Source: CAZGAQ01 sp964523405 | GTDB taxonomy: Bacteria; Planctomycetota; Phycisphaerae; UBA1845; Fen-1342 | DNA length: 64,000 bases | Assembly (NCBI GenBank): GCA_964523405.1 | Contig: CAZGAQ010000006.1 | Location: 105,765 to 169,764 of the forward strand | Direction of reading: 5' to 3' | Part shown: positions 9,656 through 18,072 of the stretch, in pieces | Position numbering within the stretch: position 1 is the stretch's first letter | How the letters are laid out: each line of letters starts with the position of its first letter | Notes under the pieces: generated by a model | What the model saw: the letters and a program-made list of their open reading frames with translations, nothing else | The model's database searches: none | Told to the model about the DNA's origin: nothing | Translations under genes and position numbers: made by a program

Positions 9656-10204
9656 TCACGCGCCGCCTGGCGGCCGTGCGATCTCGTACCGCACGGTGCC
9701 AGGTTCCGCGCCTGCTCCCACTGGCTGCATTCCCACACTTCGCAGTACGCCCAGCGAGCCGGCATTATCCGGACTTGTTTCCGCACCAACCGCCAGGACC
9801 GCCGGGTGTGCGAAGGCCCAGTTCACCAGGGCCGCAACGGCCTCGCTGGCATACCCCTGACGCCGAAACTCCGGCAAGAGCGAATAGCCCGTCTCGACGA
9901 TCCGCCCGTCCGCGGGGGATTTGAAGCCGCCGCCGCCAATGAGCACGCGCTGCGCCTCCGACTCCGCACGAATGAAGTACCAGCCCCACCAGCCCGCTTG
10001 CTCCGGGCAGGTCGCCAGACGCTCCGCGAACAGCGCGAGGACGTCGCGGGTTTCGGCGGGAGGCCATTCGGCCGGGACGCGGGCTCGTAGCAGAGCCCCC
10101 AGCCGCACGAAATTGCCGTCGGCTTCGATCTGGGCGAGCGCGGCGTCCGCCGCCACCAACTCCAGCCGCTTCGTCCGCAACCGTAGCGGGTGTGCTGGCG
10201 ACAC
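9656..10204 (-). CDS. GNAT family N-acetyltransferase
   Basis: 182 aa from a GTG at 10204, two bases after the lysA stop codon. The longer open frame would run 250 nt into lysA and is low complexity. The sequence opens LRLRTKRLELVAAD, the usual RimJ/RimL-type start (LxTxRLxL). It has the acetyl-CoA pyrophosphate-binding loop EFRRQGYASEAVAALVNWAF (R/QxxGxG/A) at about 110-130 and the NAGSLGVLRSVGMQPVG motif near the C-terminus, typical of GNATs acetylating small amines or ribosomal-protein N-termini. It is tightly coupled to lysA and probably expressed with it. The substrate is not predictable. Confidence 0.82.
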   Translation of the reverse strand: MSPAHPLRLRTKRLELVAADAALAQIEADGNFVRLGALLRARVPAEWPPAETRDVLALFAERLATCPEQAGWWGWYFIRAESEAQRVLIGGGGFKSPADGRIVETGYSLLPEFRRQGYASEAVAALVNWAFAHPAVLAVGAETSPDNAGSLGVLRSVGMQPVGAGAEPGTVRYEIARPPGGA

Positions 10205-10206
10205 GC

Positions 10207-11493
10207 CTATTCCCCGTCCGAGGGCTCTGCCGCCACCAGGTCCGCATACGTCTCGCGCCGCCGGATCAGCCGCGCCGTCCCCCCTTCCACCAGCACCTCC
10301 GCCGCGCGCGGCCGGGAGTTGTACTGGCTGGCCATGGACATGCCATACGCGCCGCACGTGTGCACCGCCAGCAAGTCCCCGCGCCGCAGCGGCGGCAGCG
10401 GTCGCTGTTTGGCCAGGAAGTCCCCACTCTCGCACACCGGTCCGACGACGTCGCACGGTTCGAGTCCGGCGAACGGTTGCTGCTCCGCCCAGTCCTGCGG
10501 GATGCGCGCACCCGCCGCGACCGGCCAGATGAAATGATACGCGTCGTACAGCGCCGGCCGGATCAGATCGGTCATCGACGCATCGACGATCACAAAGCGC
10601 CGCCGCCCGGTGTCCTTGATGTGCTGCACGCGCGTCACCAATACGCCGGCGTTCGCGGCGATGGAGCGCCCCGGTTCCAGAATCACGCGCACACCGCGCC
10701 CCTGTAGCAGCGGCACGATCGCGCGGGCATAGGTCTCTGCGCTGGGCGCTTCGCTGCCGGCATAGTGCGCCGCATAGCCCCCGCCGATGTCCAGCGTGTC
10801 CGCGGTGCAGCCTGCAGTGCGGAGCTCGTCCAACAGCGCGCGCGCCCGCTGAATCGCCGTCACGTAGGCCTGCGGATCAAACACCGGCGAGCCGATGTGC
10901 AGGTGCAGGCCGCGCATCCGCACGTCCGCCGAATGCGCGAATTTCCGGTACAGCGCACCAGCCCGGTCCAGCGGCACCCCGAATTTGGTCAGCTTGGTGC
11001 CGGTCGTCGTGTATTCATGCGTCTGCGCGTCTACTTCGGGGATCACGCGAATGGCCACGTGCGCCGGCCGCCCGACGCGTCGCGCCACCTGCGCCAGCAC
11101 TTCCAGTTCCGATTCGGATTCCACGTTCAGCAGTCCGACGCCCGCGCGCAGCGCTTCCTCGATTTCGTGCTCGCCCTTGCCCACCCCGGCGAACACGATC
11201 TGTGCGCCCCCGGCCCCGGCCCGCAGGGCCCGGAACAGCTCGCCCCCGCTGACCACGTCAAATCCGCTTCCCTCCTGCTGCAGCAGTCGCAGAATGTGCG
11301 TGTTTGGACAGCACTTCACCGAATAGCAGATCAGCGGCTGCAGCTCCGCGAAAGCCTGCCGCACGCGCTGATAGTGCATCCGCAGCGTGCCCGCAGAGTA
11401 CACGTACAGCGGGGTGCCATACTCCTCCGCCAGCGCCGCCACCGCCCGCCCCTCGCACGCCAACTGCCCATTCTCGTAGGCAAACAGGTCCAT
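10207..11493 (-). CDS. lysA: Diaminopimelate decarboxylase
   Basis: 428 aa, the normal family length. It converts meso-2,6-diaminopimelate to L-lysine and CO2 with pyridoxal phosphate in the cytoplasm. The PLP lysine is Lys60 in ICYSVKCCPN (usual YAxKAN; the Cys-Cys variant is common in some lineages). HIGS, GGGYAAHYAG, EPGRSIAANAG (phosphate binding) and VVGPVCESGDFLA (catalytic Cys/Glu from the partner subunit) all follow in the expected order. GGGGAGA lies just before the ATG. The GNAT gene starts 2 nt after its stop. No other lysine-pathway gene is in view. Confidence 0.95.
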   Translation of the reverse strand: MDLFAYENGQLACEGRAVAALAEEYGTPLYVYSAGTLRMHYQRVRQAFAELQPLICYSVKCCPNTHILRLLQQEGSGFDVVSGGELFRALRAGAGGAQIVFAGVGKGEHEIEEALRAGVGLLNVESESELEVLAQVARRVGRPAHVAIRVIPEVDAQTHEYTTTGTKLTKFGVPLDRAGALYRKFAHSADVRMRGLHLHIGSPVFDPQAYVTAIQRARALLDELRTAGCTADTLDIGGGYAAHYAGSEAPSAETYARAIVPLLQGRGVRVILEPGRSIAANAGVLVTRVQHIKDTGRRRFVIVDASMTDLIRPALYDAYHFIWPVAAGARIPQDWAEQQPFAGLEPCDVVGPVCESGDFLAKQRPLPPLRRGDLLAVHTCGAYGMSMASQYNSRPRAAEVLVEGGTARLIRRRETYADLVAAEPSDGE

Positions 11494-11527
11494 AGCTCTC
11501 CCCGGCCACGTCGGCCAGAGCGCGGCC

Positions 11528-12079
11528 TTACGGCTCGCACGCCCCGCTCAGGCCCAACTGGTCCGCCTGCCGCTGGAACGCGTCCTCGTCCAACCAGCGC
11601 TGCGCAAACCGCCGCCGCACCGGATCATAAACGACCACATACCGGCCGCTCGCGCCGATCAACCGCGCATGCGGGGCCTGGCAACAACACACGCCGACCT
11701 CGCGCCCGGAATCGCACCGCAGATCGAACAACGCATTGTAGTAGGCCTCCGTCCAGAGCTGGGTAAGGAGGTCGTTCGTGGCGTGGTCCTCGCGGTCCAC
11801 CGGACGGCTCGGATCCGGGCGCAGTTCCAGCAGGCTCGCCGGCACCGGCGCCTTGCTGTCCCGCATCGCCTGGAACGCGTCGCACGCGAACTTCATCCGG
11901 GCGTCGCACGCCCGAATCGCCGCCTCGTCCCGGTTCAGTACGGTCAACGCCACTACGATCGCCGTCGACAGCACGAGCATGAACACGCCGCGATAGACAC
12001 GCCAGCGCCGCTCGCGCAGCGTGCGCAGGCCAACCCGCTCGCTCGTCGCCTGCTCGGGCGAGGCGGTTTCCTCGATCAT
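11528..12079 (-). CDS. Single-pass membrane protein of unknown function
   Basis: 183 aa from the ATG at 12079 (MIEETASPEQATSERVGL). A basic stretch LRERRWRVYR is followed by one transmembrane helix GVFMLVLSTAIVVALTVL (about residues 35-53). The extracytoplasmic part has a DARMKFACDAFQAMR helix, PVPASLLELRPDPSRP and a Cys-rich CCCQAPHARL, and resembles the pilin-like or FHA-less secretion accessory proteins that planctomycetes have in number. I do not recognise the family. It is followed 34 nt later by lysA on the same strand. Divergent from the small ORF at 12240. Confidence 0.6.
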   Translation of the reverse strand: MIEETASPEQATSERVGLRTLRERRWRVYRGVFMLVLSTAIVVALTVLNRDEAAIRACDARMKFACDAFQAMRDSKAPVPASLLELRPDPSRPVDREDHATNDLLTQLWTEAYYNALFDLRCDSGREVGVCCCQAPHARLIGASGRYVVVYDPVRRRFAQRWLDEDAFQRQADQLGLSGACEP

Positions 12080-12239
12080 CGGCTGCCTCCGGGCCGGCAG
12101 GCTGGGACTTGCACAATCATCGTCATGACCCCATCTTAGCGACTTCGGCACCGCGGGTGAACGCGGCCGGTCCGGCGCGCGGACCTGTTCCCGTCGTTTG
12201 GCCCACCGTCCGCCCGCCCCGCACGGTACGGAGCCGACA

Positions 12240-12482
12240 TTGAGCGCCACTGCTGCACAGGTTGCCTGGGTCGCCCTGGCCGTCCTGGCGACGCTATTGC
12301 TTGGCGGCGCGCTGCTGTACTGGGGCGTGCAGGAACTGCGGGCGAGCGCGACACCCGTCGCCCGCGGATTCGCTGTCGCTGTGCCGCCGAATGCGCCCGT
12401 GCCGCCGCGGACTTCGGCCGACCCGTCGCGCGCGCCCGCGAACTCGCCCCCGCGCGAGCCCTCCCCACCTGCACCGCACTAG
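12240..12482 (+). CDS. Small single-pass membrane protein (hypothetical)
   Basis: 80 aa from a TTG at 12240 with a GGAG 7 nt upstream. The frame extends to 12198 but without a better start. A strongly hydrophobic helix (VAWVALAVLATLLLGGALLYWGV, residues 7-29) is followed by a short linker and a Pro-rich tail. The clear helix, with little else, is typical of small membrane proteins. It ends 4 nt before the convergent purL stop. No function can be proposed, and it could also be a chance open frame in GC-rich DNA. Confidence 0.4.
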   Translation: MSATAAQVAWVALAVLATLLLGGALLYWGVQELRASATPVARGFAVAVPPNAPVPPRTSADPSRAPANSPPREPSPPAPH

Positions 12483-12486
12483 CGCG

Positions 12487-15471
12487 TCACGCGTCCGAAT
12501 CCGCCTGCCACGCCTTTCGCAATGCCGCCACCGCAACTTCCTGCCCCCCCGCCACAAAGCGCCCGTCGTCGCGCACGCGTGCCACTTCGGCAACCCGGAC
12601 ACCCCGCTTCGCCAATTGCTCCCGCGCCCGGACCGGTTCCGGCGTCTCCACCAGGTAGCCGCTACAGCACTCCGCGAACGGCGCCGGCACGTCCGTCACC
12701 TGGCCGGCCACGTCCACACCGCGATCCCCGGCAATCGCCATCTCCGCCAGGGCCACACCCCAGCCGCCATCCGACACGTCGTGACACGCCGCCACCAGCC
12801 CGCCGCGCAGCAGCGCCGCTACCGCCCGGTGAATCCCCGCCGCCTCCGCCAGCTTGTACCCCGTCTGCGGCAATCCGCCCACCAGCAATACGGTACTGCC
12901 GGCACGCTTGAGGTCCGAGGTCACGCACCGGGCGACGTCCTCAATCAAGCTGATTGCGCTGATCAGCAAAGTGCTCGGAATCGCCAGCCGCCGCCGCTCA
13001 CGGATGCGCTCCTCGAGCTGCGGCAAGAGCGCCCGCAGGCGCAGGGCCGCCGTGTCCGCCCCCGCCGCCCGCCGCCGCAGAGTGGCGATCAGCGGCTCCA
13101 CGTCCCCGTCGTCCAAAGCAAACTCGTTGTTGAGCGAGTCCTTGCCCGAGATGAACGGCACCCCGTTCGCCAGGGCCACGTCATAGCACGCCTGACACGC
13201 GCGCACCAAGGCGCCCAACTGCCGCGGATCGTCGCTCCGGCCCCAGCAGAAATTGTCCAGAATCGCGGTCTGCTCCGGGTTCCCGCCGACACTCACTACG
13301 TTCCGCAGCGCCTCGTCGATCGACGCCGCCGCCATCCAGTACGGGTCCACGTCCCCCAGATGCGGCACCAGCCCGCATCCGATTGCCACACCCTGGCGCG
13401 ACGCCAGCCGCGGCCGCAGTACCGCCGCATCTCCCGGCCCGCCGCCCGGTCCCAGCAGCGGCTTCACGGTGCTGCCGCCCTGCACCTCGTGGTCATACTG
13501 GCGGATGATCCAGGCCTTCGACGCGACATTCGGCTCAGCCAGCCCCGCCTGCACGCGCGCGACGAATTCGCAACCGACCCCGCCCGATGCGCCCGCCGCA
13601 TGTGCGGGATCCGTCGGCCACCACTCCGCTGCCCGCTGCAGCTTCGGCACGCCGTGGTGCAGGAACTTCAGGTCGAGGTCGCCGACCGTATGGCCGCTGT
13701 AACGCAGCACCAGTCGTGGCCCGGTCGCGCCCGCGTGGCCGAACGTGCCGATCACCGTAGCCTCAACTTCTTCCGCACGCATGATCGCCAGGAACCGTTC
13801 GAGATTCGCCGGCGGCACCGCGACGACCATCCGCTCCTGCGCTTCGCTGATCCAGATCTCGTGATAGCGCAGGCCCGCGTATTTGAGCGGAACCTTGTCC
13901 AGGTCAACGAGCGCTCCCACTTCTTCCGCCATCTCGCCGACCGCGCTACTCAGTCCGCCCGCGCCGCAGTCGGTGATGGCCGTATACAGGCAGCCCAGCG
14001 CGTCGTCCCGCGCCTGCAGCACGGCGTCCAGGAAGCGTTTCTCGGTGATCGCATTGCCGATCTGCACGGCGTGTGAGAACTCATCCGCGTGCGTGTCCGT
14101 CAGTTCCGCCGACGAAAACGTCGCGCCGTGGATTCCATCGCGCCCCGTGCGGCCGCCAATGACGACCACGAGGTCGCCCGGCTGTGCCGCCTTCTCAATG
14201 AGCCCGCGCGGCATGAGCCCGAGACACCCGCAGTAGACGAGCGGGTTTCCCAGATAGCGCGGATCGAAGTAGACGGCCCCGTTTACCGTCGGGATGCCCA
14301 TCCGATTCCCGTAGTCTGCCACACCGCGCACGATCCCGCGCAGCACGCGCCAGGGATGCAGCACGCCCTTCGGCATGCGGTCCCGCGGCCAGTCCGCCGG
14401 CCCCACGCAGAACACGTCCGTGTTCGCGATGGGCTTGGCACCACGCCCGCAGCCAATCACGTCGCGAATGACCCCACCTACGCCGGTCGCCGCCCCGCCG
14501 TAGGGCTCAATGGCCGAGGGGTGATTGTGTGTTTCAACTTTGAAAGCCAGCGCATACTGCTCATCGAAAGTAATAACGCCCGCATTGTCTTTGAAGACCG
14601 ACAGGCACTCCGGTCCCTTGCCGGCCGCCGTCAGCTCTTCCGTTACGCGCGCGATCGTCTCTTTGAGCAAGTTCCCATAACGGCGCGTCACAGCCGTTCC
14701 GGCCGCGACGGGCGTCCCGTCAGGAGAGGGCAGCGGCGCCCCACGATACTCGACTGCACTCTTGAGCGTCTTGTGGACGCAGTGCTCCGACCAAGTCTGG
14801 GCCAGTGATTCGAGCTCCAGGTCGGTCGGATCGCGGCCGAGCGCCCGAAAGTGCTCCTGGATTGTGCGCATCTCTTCCAGAGAGAGAAACAGGTGAGCCG
14901 ACCGCGACAGCTTCTCCAACGCGGCGTCGTCCAATTCGACCAGCGCCACGGTTCGGAGCTGGAACGGGAACAACGGTGGCCGTCGGGCTCCGCGCACGCC
15001 AGCTGTCCCAAGAATCGTCTCTTCTATGCAGTCGTTCGCTAGCACGCGGGGGACCGTCTGACGCACTTGCTCGACGTCCAGCTGTCCCGCGATCACGTGC
15101 CGCCGCCCCGTCCGGACGATCTCTACATCGAGACCCTCAGCGAGCAACTCCGCCAGCGTGCTCTCCGCCACCGGATCCATAACACCCGGACGCGGATGCA
15201 CTTCCACCGCAACCGTGCCCGTGGGGGCGTGCGAAAGCTCGCTGTCGGCGGCCGCGATGTGCGCGACCTCGACCACGGGGTCTGTCAGCAGGCCGGCAGT
15301 GATATGCTCCGCCTGCGTGCGTGACAGTCCGCCTTCGATGAAGAACAGACGCGAGGATTGCACGCGTGTGACGCCTGAGAGCCCCGCCTCGCGAAGCAGT
15401 GCCACAGTGTGAGGGTCGTCACTACTACCTGTAGTAGATCGGGCCCCAATCTCAATGCGGTAAACGGTCAT
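12487..15471 (-). CDS. purL: Phosphoribosylformylglycinamidine synthase, PurL subunit with PurS-like N-terminus
   Basis: 994 aa. It catalyses the ATP-dependent FGAR to FGAM step of purine synthesis. Small PurL proteins are about 740 aa. The extra N-terminus here (residues 1-165) looks like two PurS-like units, the second with VEVHPRPGVMDP and a VLANDCIEETIL end. The PurL core follows: LAQTWSEHCVHKTLKSA, KVETHNHPSAIEPYGGAATGVGG, RDVIGCGRGAKPIANTD, KDSLNNEF and a C-terminal AIRS-C half with CHDVSDGGWGVALAEMAI. No PurQ glutaminase domain is present, so ammonia must come from a separate PurQ or from free ammonia. Transcribed alone. Confidence 0.92.
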   Translation of the reverse strand: MTVYRIEIGARSTTGSSDDPHTVALLREAGLSGVTRVQSSRLFFIEGGLSRTQAEHITAGLLTDPVVEVAHIAAADSELSHAPTGTVAVEVHPRPGVMDPVAESTLAELLAEGLDVEIVRTGRRHVIAGQLDVEQVRQTVPRVLANDCIEETILGTAGVRGARRPPLFPFQLRTVALVELDDAALEKLSRSAHLFLSLEEMRTIQEHFRALGRDPTDLELESLAQTWSEHCVHKTLKSAVEYRGAPLPSPDGTPVAAGTAVTRRYGNLLKETIARVTEELTAAGKGPECLSVFKDNAGVITFDEQYALAFKVETHNHPSAIEPYGGAATGVGGVIRDVIGCGRGAKPIANTDVFCVGPADWPRDRMPKGVLHPWRVLRGIVRGVADYGNRMGIPTVNGAVYFDPRYLGNPLVYCGCLGLMPRGLIEKAAQPGDLVVVIGGRTGRDGIHGATFSSAELTDTHADEFSHAVQIGNAITEKRFLDAVLQARDDALGCLYTAITDCGAGGLSSAVGEMAEEVGALVDLDKVPLKYAGLRYHEIWISEAQERMVVAVPPANLERFLAIMRAEEVEATVIGTFGHAGATGPRLVLRYSGHTVGDLDLKFLHHGVPKLQRAAEWWPTDPAHAAGASGGVGCEFVARVQAGLAEPNVASKAWIIRQYDHEVQGGSTVKPLLGPGGGPGDAAVLRPRLASRQGVAIGCGLVPHLGDVDPYWMAAASIDEALRNVVSVGGNPEQTAILDNFCWGRSDDPRQLGALVRACQACYDVALANGVPFISGKDSLNNEFALDDGDVEPLIATLRRRAAGADTAALRLRALLPQLEERIRERRRLAIPSTLLISAISLIEDVARCVTSDLKRAGSTVLLVGGLPQTGYKLAEAAGIHRAVAALLRGGLVAACHDVSDGGWGVALAEMAIAGDRGVDVAGQVTDVPAPFAECCSGYLVETPEPVRAREQLAKRGVRVAEVARVRDDGRFVAGGQEVAVAALRKAWQADSDA
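15422..15437. repeat. Perfect 7-bp palindrome in the purL 5' coding region
   Basis: CTACTAC and GTAGTAG flank a CT dinucleotide, inside codons near position 13 of purL. It could be a small hairpin near the translation start or chance. No further support is seen. Confidence 0.3.
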
Positions 15472-15832
15472 GTCTCGGTTCTACCATGCGTCGGAGGATA
15501 TCGCTGCGCAGTTCGGGCAGGAACGCGGAAATGATACCACCCACCGGGCTGAAGCGAACCCGGCGAACGCACATTTTCTGACCGACGACCCGGCCCCTTG
15601 GCCCCGCCCGCAGCGCAGGCCAGAACTCACTCCTAAACTGTTGCTGTCATTATATTTACCGCCAATCTAAGACCTATCTGCAACCTTTCTCGTCGACACT
15701 GCGAATCTCTCAGGGCGGGATTTCGCTTGCCGCGGGCAGCGGCGGCATTTATCATTTGCCGCAAGTTGTTGTCAGGAGACGGGTGCGGGCTGTGAGGCCT
15801 GCCCGTTGGCGCGGCGGTCTTCTGGAAGACGT
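15472..15832. promoter_or_regulatory. Divergent intergenic region purL/accA
   Basis: 361 nt without a gene between divergent purL and accA. It is locally AT-richer (about 15620-15730). On the minus strand a TATAAT occurs at 15654-15649, about 180 nt before the purL start, but no convincing -35 lies at 16-18 nt. No riboswitch such as the purine or PurE type could be recognised by eye. Nothing else was seen. Confidence 0.3.
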
Positions 15833-16894
15833 ATGAACGCACAGCCAGATGGCGTGACGACGAGCGGCGGCTTTGGCCACGTGCTCGAATTCGAAAAGCC
15901 GATCGCGAAGATGGAGCAGGAGATCCAGCGCCTGGAGGCGCTGCAGACGGAGTCCGGACGGGATTACTCCGAGATCATCGCGAAGATTCGCGAGCAGCTC
16001 CAGATCGCCCTGCGGCAGTCCTACGAGAACCTCACCCCCTGGGAGAAGGTCCTCGTGGCCCGGCACCCTCGCCGCCCCCTGCTGCGCGACTATATCCGCA
16101 TGATTGCCAAGGACTTCTGCGAGCTTCATGGGGACAAGCTCTACACGGACGACAAGGCCATCGTGTGCGGGTTCGCCCGCCTGGCGGGCCACCGAGTCAT
16201 GCTCGTCGGACATCAAAAGGGCCGCGACACACGCGAGAAGATCGAGTGCAATTTTGGTTGTGCTCATCCCGACGGTTACCGTAAGGCCTTGCAGAAGATG
16301 GAGCTGGCGGCGAAGTTCAAGGTCCCGATCGTGTGTCTGGTGGACACTCCTGGGGCCTACCCCGGCGTAGAGTCCGAAGAGCGCGGGATTGCCCGGGCGA
16401 TCGCCGTCAGCCTGATGGAGATGTCCCGCCTCCCCACTCCCGTTGTGGCGGCCGTCATTGGCGAAGGCGGCAGCGGTGGGGCTTTGGGGATTGCCGTGGC
16501 CGACCAAGTTGCGGTCATGGAGCATGCGTACTACTCCGTGATCAGCCCGGAAGGCTGTGCGGCTATCCTTTGGAAGTCCGGCGAGTACGCTCCGCAGGCC
16601 GCAGAGGCGCTTCGGCTGACCCCGGCGCATCTTAAGCGGCTGGACCTGATTGATGCGATTATCCCGGAACCGCTGGGCGCGGCGCATCGCGATCCCGAAC
16701 TGGCGGCCCGGAATCTGGAAGGCTGGATCGGCAAGTCGCTCCGCGATTTGCGCCGGCTGAAGGTGGATACCCTGCTGCGACGCCGCTATGAGCGGCTGCG
16801 TAAGCTGGGCTCCTTCGTGTCCGAAACGCCCCGGCCGACGACGCCCCGGGGCCGCACGCGGCGGACGGCAGCCCCTGCGAGCGCGCGCGAGTAG
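15833..16894 (+). CDS. accA: Acetyl-CoA carboxylase, carboxyltransferase subunit alpha
   Basis: 353 aa from the ATG at 15833 (a TTG nine codons earlier is also open). It transfers CO2 from carboxybiotin to acetyl-CoA together with AccD, the first step of fatty acid synthesis. It starts with the usual helical LEFEKPIAKMEQEIQRLEAL, then LTPWEKVLVARHPRRPLLRDYI, FCELHGDKLYTDDKAIVCGFAR, GHQKGRDTREKI..NFGCAHPDGYRKALQ, the oxyanion-type TPGAYPGVESEERG, and GEGGSGGALGIAVADQVAVMEHAYYSVISPEGCA. Length is slightly above the usual 320 because of an Arg/Thr/Pro-rich tail. accD is not adjacent. The small DUF971 gene follows 53 nt later. Confidence 0.95.
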   Translation: MNAQPDGVTTSGGFGHVLEFEKPIAKMEQEIQRLEALQTESGRDYSEIIAKIREQLQIALRQSYENLTPWEKVLVARHPRRPLLRDYIRMIAKDFCELHGDKLYTDDKAIVCGFARLAGHRVMLVGHQKGRDTREKIECNFGCAHPDGYRKALQKMELAAKFKVPIVCLVDTPGAYPGVESEERGIARAIAVSLMEMSRLPTPVVAAVIGEGGSGGALGIAVADQVAVMEHAYYSVISPEGCAAILWKSGEYAPQAAEALRLTPAHLKRLDLIDAIIPEPLGAAHRDPELAARNLEGWIGKSLRDLRRLKVDTLLRRRYERLRKLGSFVSETPRPTTPRGRTRRTAAPASARE

Positions 16895-16947
16895 CGCGGT
16901 GTAACGCGTCCGGAACGCCGCCCCGGCTGTGGCGGTACAGGTGGAAA

Positions 16948-17295
16948 ATGGGAGGACCGGCGAATCGGCCGGTTGAGATCGAACTCGACCGAACGAGGGA
17001 AGTGCGGATTCGGTGGGGGGATGGGGAAGCAAGCGTCTATCCGTTGGGGATGTTGAGGCGGGCGTGCCCCTGTGCCACCTGCCGCAGCGAGCGAGAACAG
17101 GCGTCCCGGAGTGCCCTACCAGTGATGGCGACGATCGACCAGCAGCTACAGATGACCCAGGCCCAGCGCCTGGAGCTGGTCGGCAACTATGCCCTGCGCA
17201 TCACCTGGGGAGACGGCCACAGTGCCGGCATCTACGACTTTGATCTCCTGCGGGCTCTAGCCGCGCCGTCCGGGCCCGCCAATGCACCGGGGTGA
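16948..17295 (+). CDS. DUF971 domain protein
   Basis: 115 aa. Two copies of the motif W-G-D-G (RIRWGDGEAS and RITWGDGHSAGIYDFDLLRAL) bracket the hallmark YPLGMLRRACPCATCRSER, as in the DUF971 / gamma-butyrobetaine-hydroxylase N-terminal-like fold. Such stand-alone proteins are small, cytoplasmic and sometimes linked to Fe-S cluster or ApbC/Mrp functions. The CPCATC cysteines could bind metal. It follows accA on the same strand and precedes the DUF2617-like gene, and all three end at the terminator at 18004-18045. Confidence 0.8.
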   Translation: MGGPANRPVEIELDRTREVRIRWGDGEASVYPLGMLRRACPCATCRSEREQASRSALPVMATIDQQLQMTQAQRLELVGNYALRITWGDGHSAGIYDFDLLRALAAPSGPANAPG

Positions 17296-17406
17296 GTTGA
17301 ACGTCCCGCGGGCATGAACGTATAGGGAGTGCCCGCGGATTTCTCTGGGCGGCCGCGACTGCGACGGGTATACTACTGGACTACACCTTGTTTCGAGGTT
17401 CGTGCG

Positions 17407-17979
17407 GTGACTGAAGACACACTGAACAATGCGGGCGTAAGCAATCTAGCGCTACAAACTGTTGACCTACATCTATTTGCGTTCGACCGGCCGCTCCATC
17501 CGGAGCTCTTCCGGCACTACGCGAACTATCGGGTCGAGCAGGGGCGGTACTATGCGGACATCTGGATCGTCGGGCTGAGCCACGTCGTCACCGTGACGTG
17601 CGGCGCAAAGTCCCTGACCGAGCTGCTTGCCCGCGACAGCGAGACGATCCCGACTCGCGGGGTCATCTCCCGTTTCCGTCTCAAGGGCGAGCGCGATCAC
17701 GAACGCCGGACGCCAGATGGGTGGGGCTACATGGTCAGCACGCAGGTTGAGACCATGGACGAGGCCCTGTACAAGTCCGTCCACTTTGACCTCCTGCGCC
17801 ATGCGGAGCGTCGCGGCTGGTTCTACCAGTACGCCGGGCTGGCCGGCAGCGAGCTGACCCCGTTCAGCTACATCGATCACGAAGCGCGCGATGCCGAATT
17901 TCACGTTCACGCGTTCCACGCCTATCCGGCCGAACGCACGATCGTGAAAACGCAGTCGATTATCGAGTTGCCCAGCTAG
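17407..17979 (+). CDS. DUF2617-like protein of unknown function
   Basis: 190 aa from the GTG at 17407 (MTEDTLNNAGVSN). The frame is open from a GTG at 17329, but those residues look non-native. The body (LFAFDRPLHPELFRHYANYRV..YYADIWIVGLSHVVTVTCG, then LPTRGVISRFRLKGERDHER, QVETMDEALYKSVHFDLL and FSYIDHEARDAEFHVHAFHAYPAE) matches my memory of DUF2617, found in planctomycetes and actinobacteria. No function is known. No signal peptide or membrane helix. It is followed directly by an intrinsic terminator. Confidence 0.6.
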   Translation: MTEDTLNNAGVSNLALQTVDLHLFAFDRPLHPELFRHYANYRVEQGRYYADIWIVGLSHVVTVTCGAKSLTELLARDSETIPTRGVISRFRLKGERDHERRTPDGWGYMVSTQVETMDEALYKSVHFDLLRHAERRGWFYQYAGLAGSELTPFSYIDHEARDAEFHVHAFHAYPAERTIVKTQSIIELPS

Positions 17980-18003
17980 ACTTCTGGGGGCAACTTCTGC
18001 TGA

Positions 18004-18045
18004 GGGCCACCCCGGGCGCTTCCACCGTGGGTGGCCCCGCTTTTT
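18004..18045 (+). terminator. Rho-independent terminator after the DUF2617-like gene
   Basis: A perfect 9-bp stem, GGGCCACCC (18004-18012) with GGGTGGCCC (18029-18037), is followed by CG and C then TTTTT at 18041-18045. It sits 25 nt after the stop codon of the preceding gene and before the start of the UvrA homologue, so it should end the accA-side transcript. Confidence 0.85.
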
Positions 18046-18072
18046 CTCCGACGGCAGGCGAGCGGATTCGCG

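Noticed and set aside
10455..10475. T-loop-like GGTTCGAGTCC (tRNA)
   Set aside because: It lies inside lysA coding sequence with no acceptor or anticodon stems around it.
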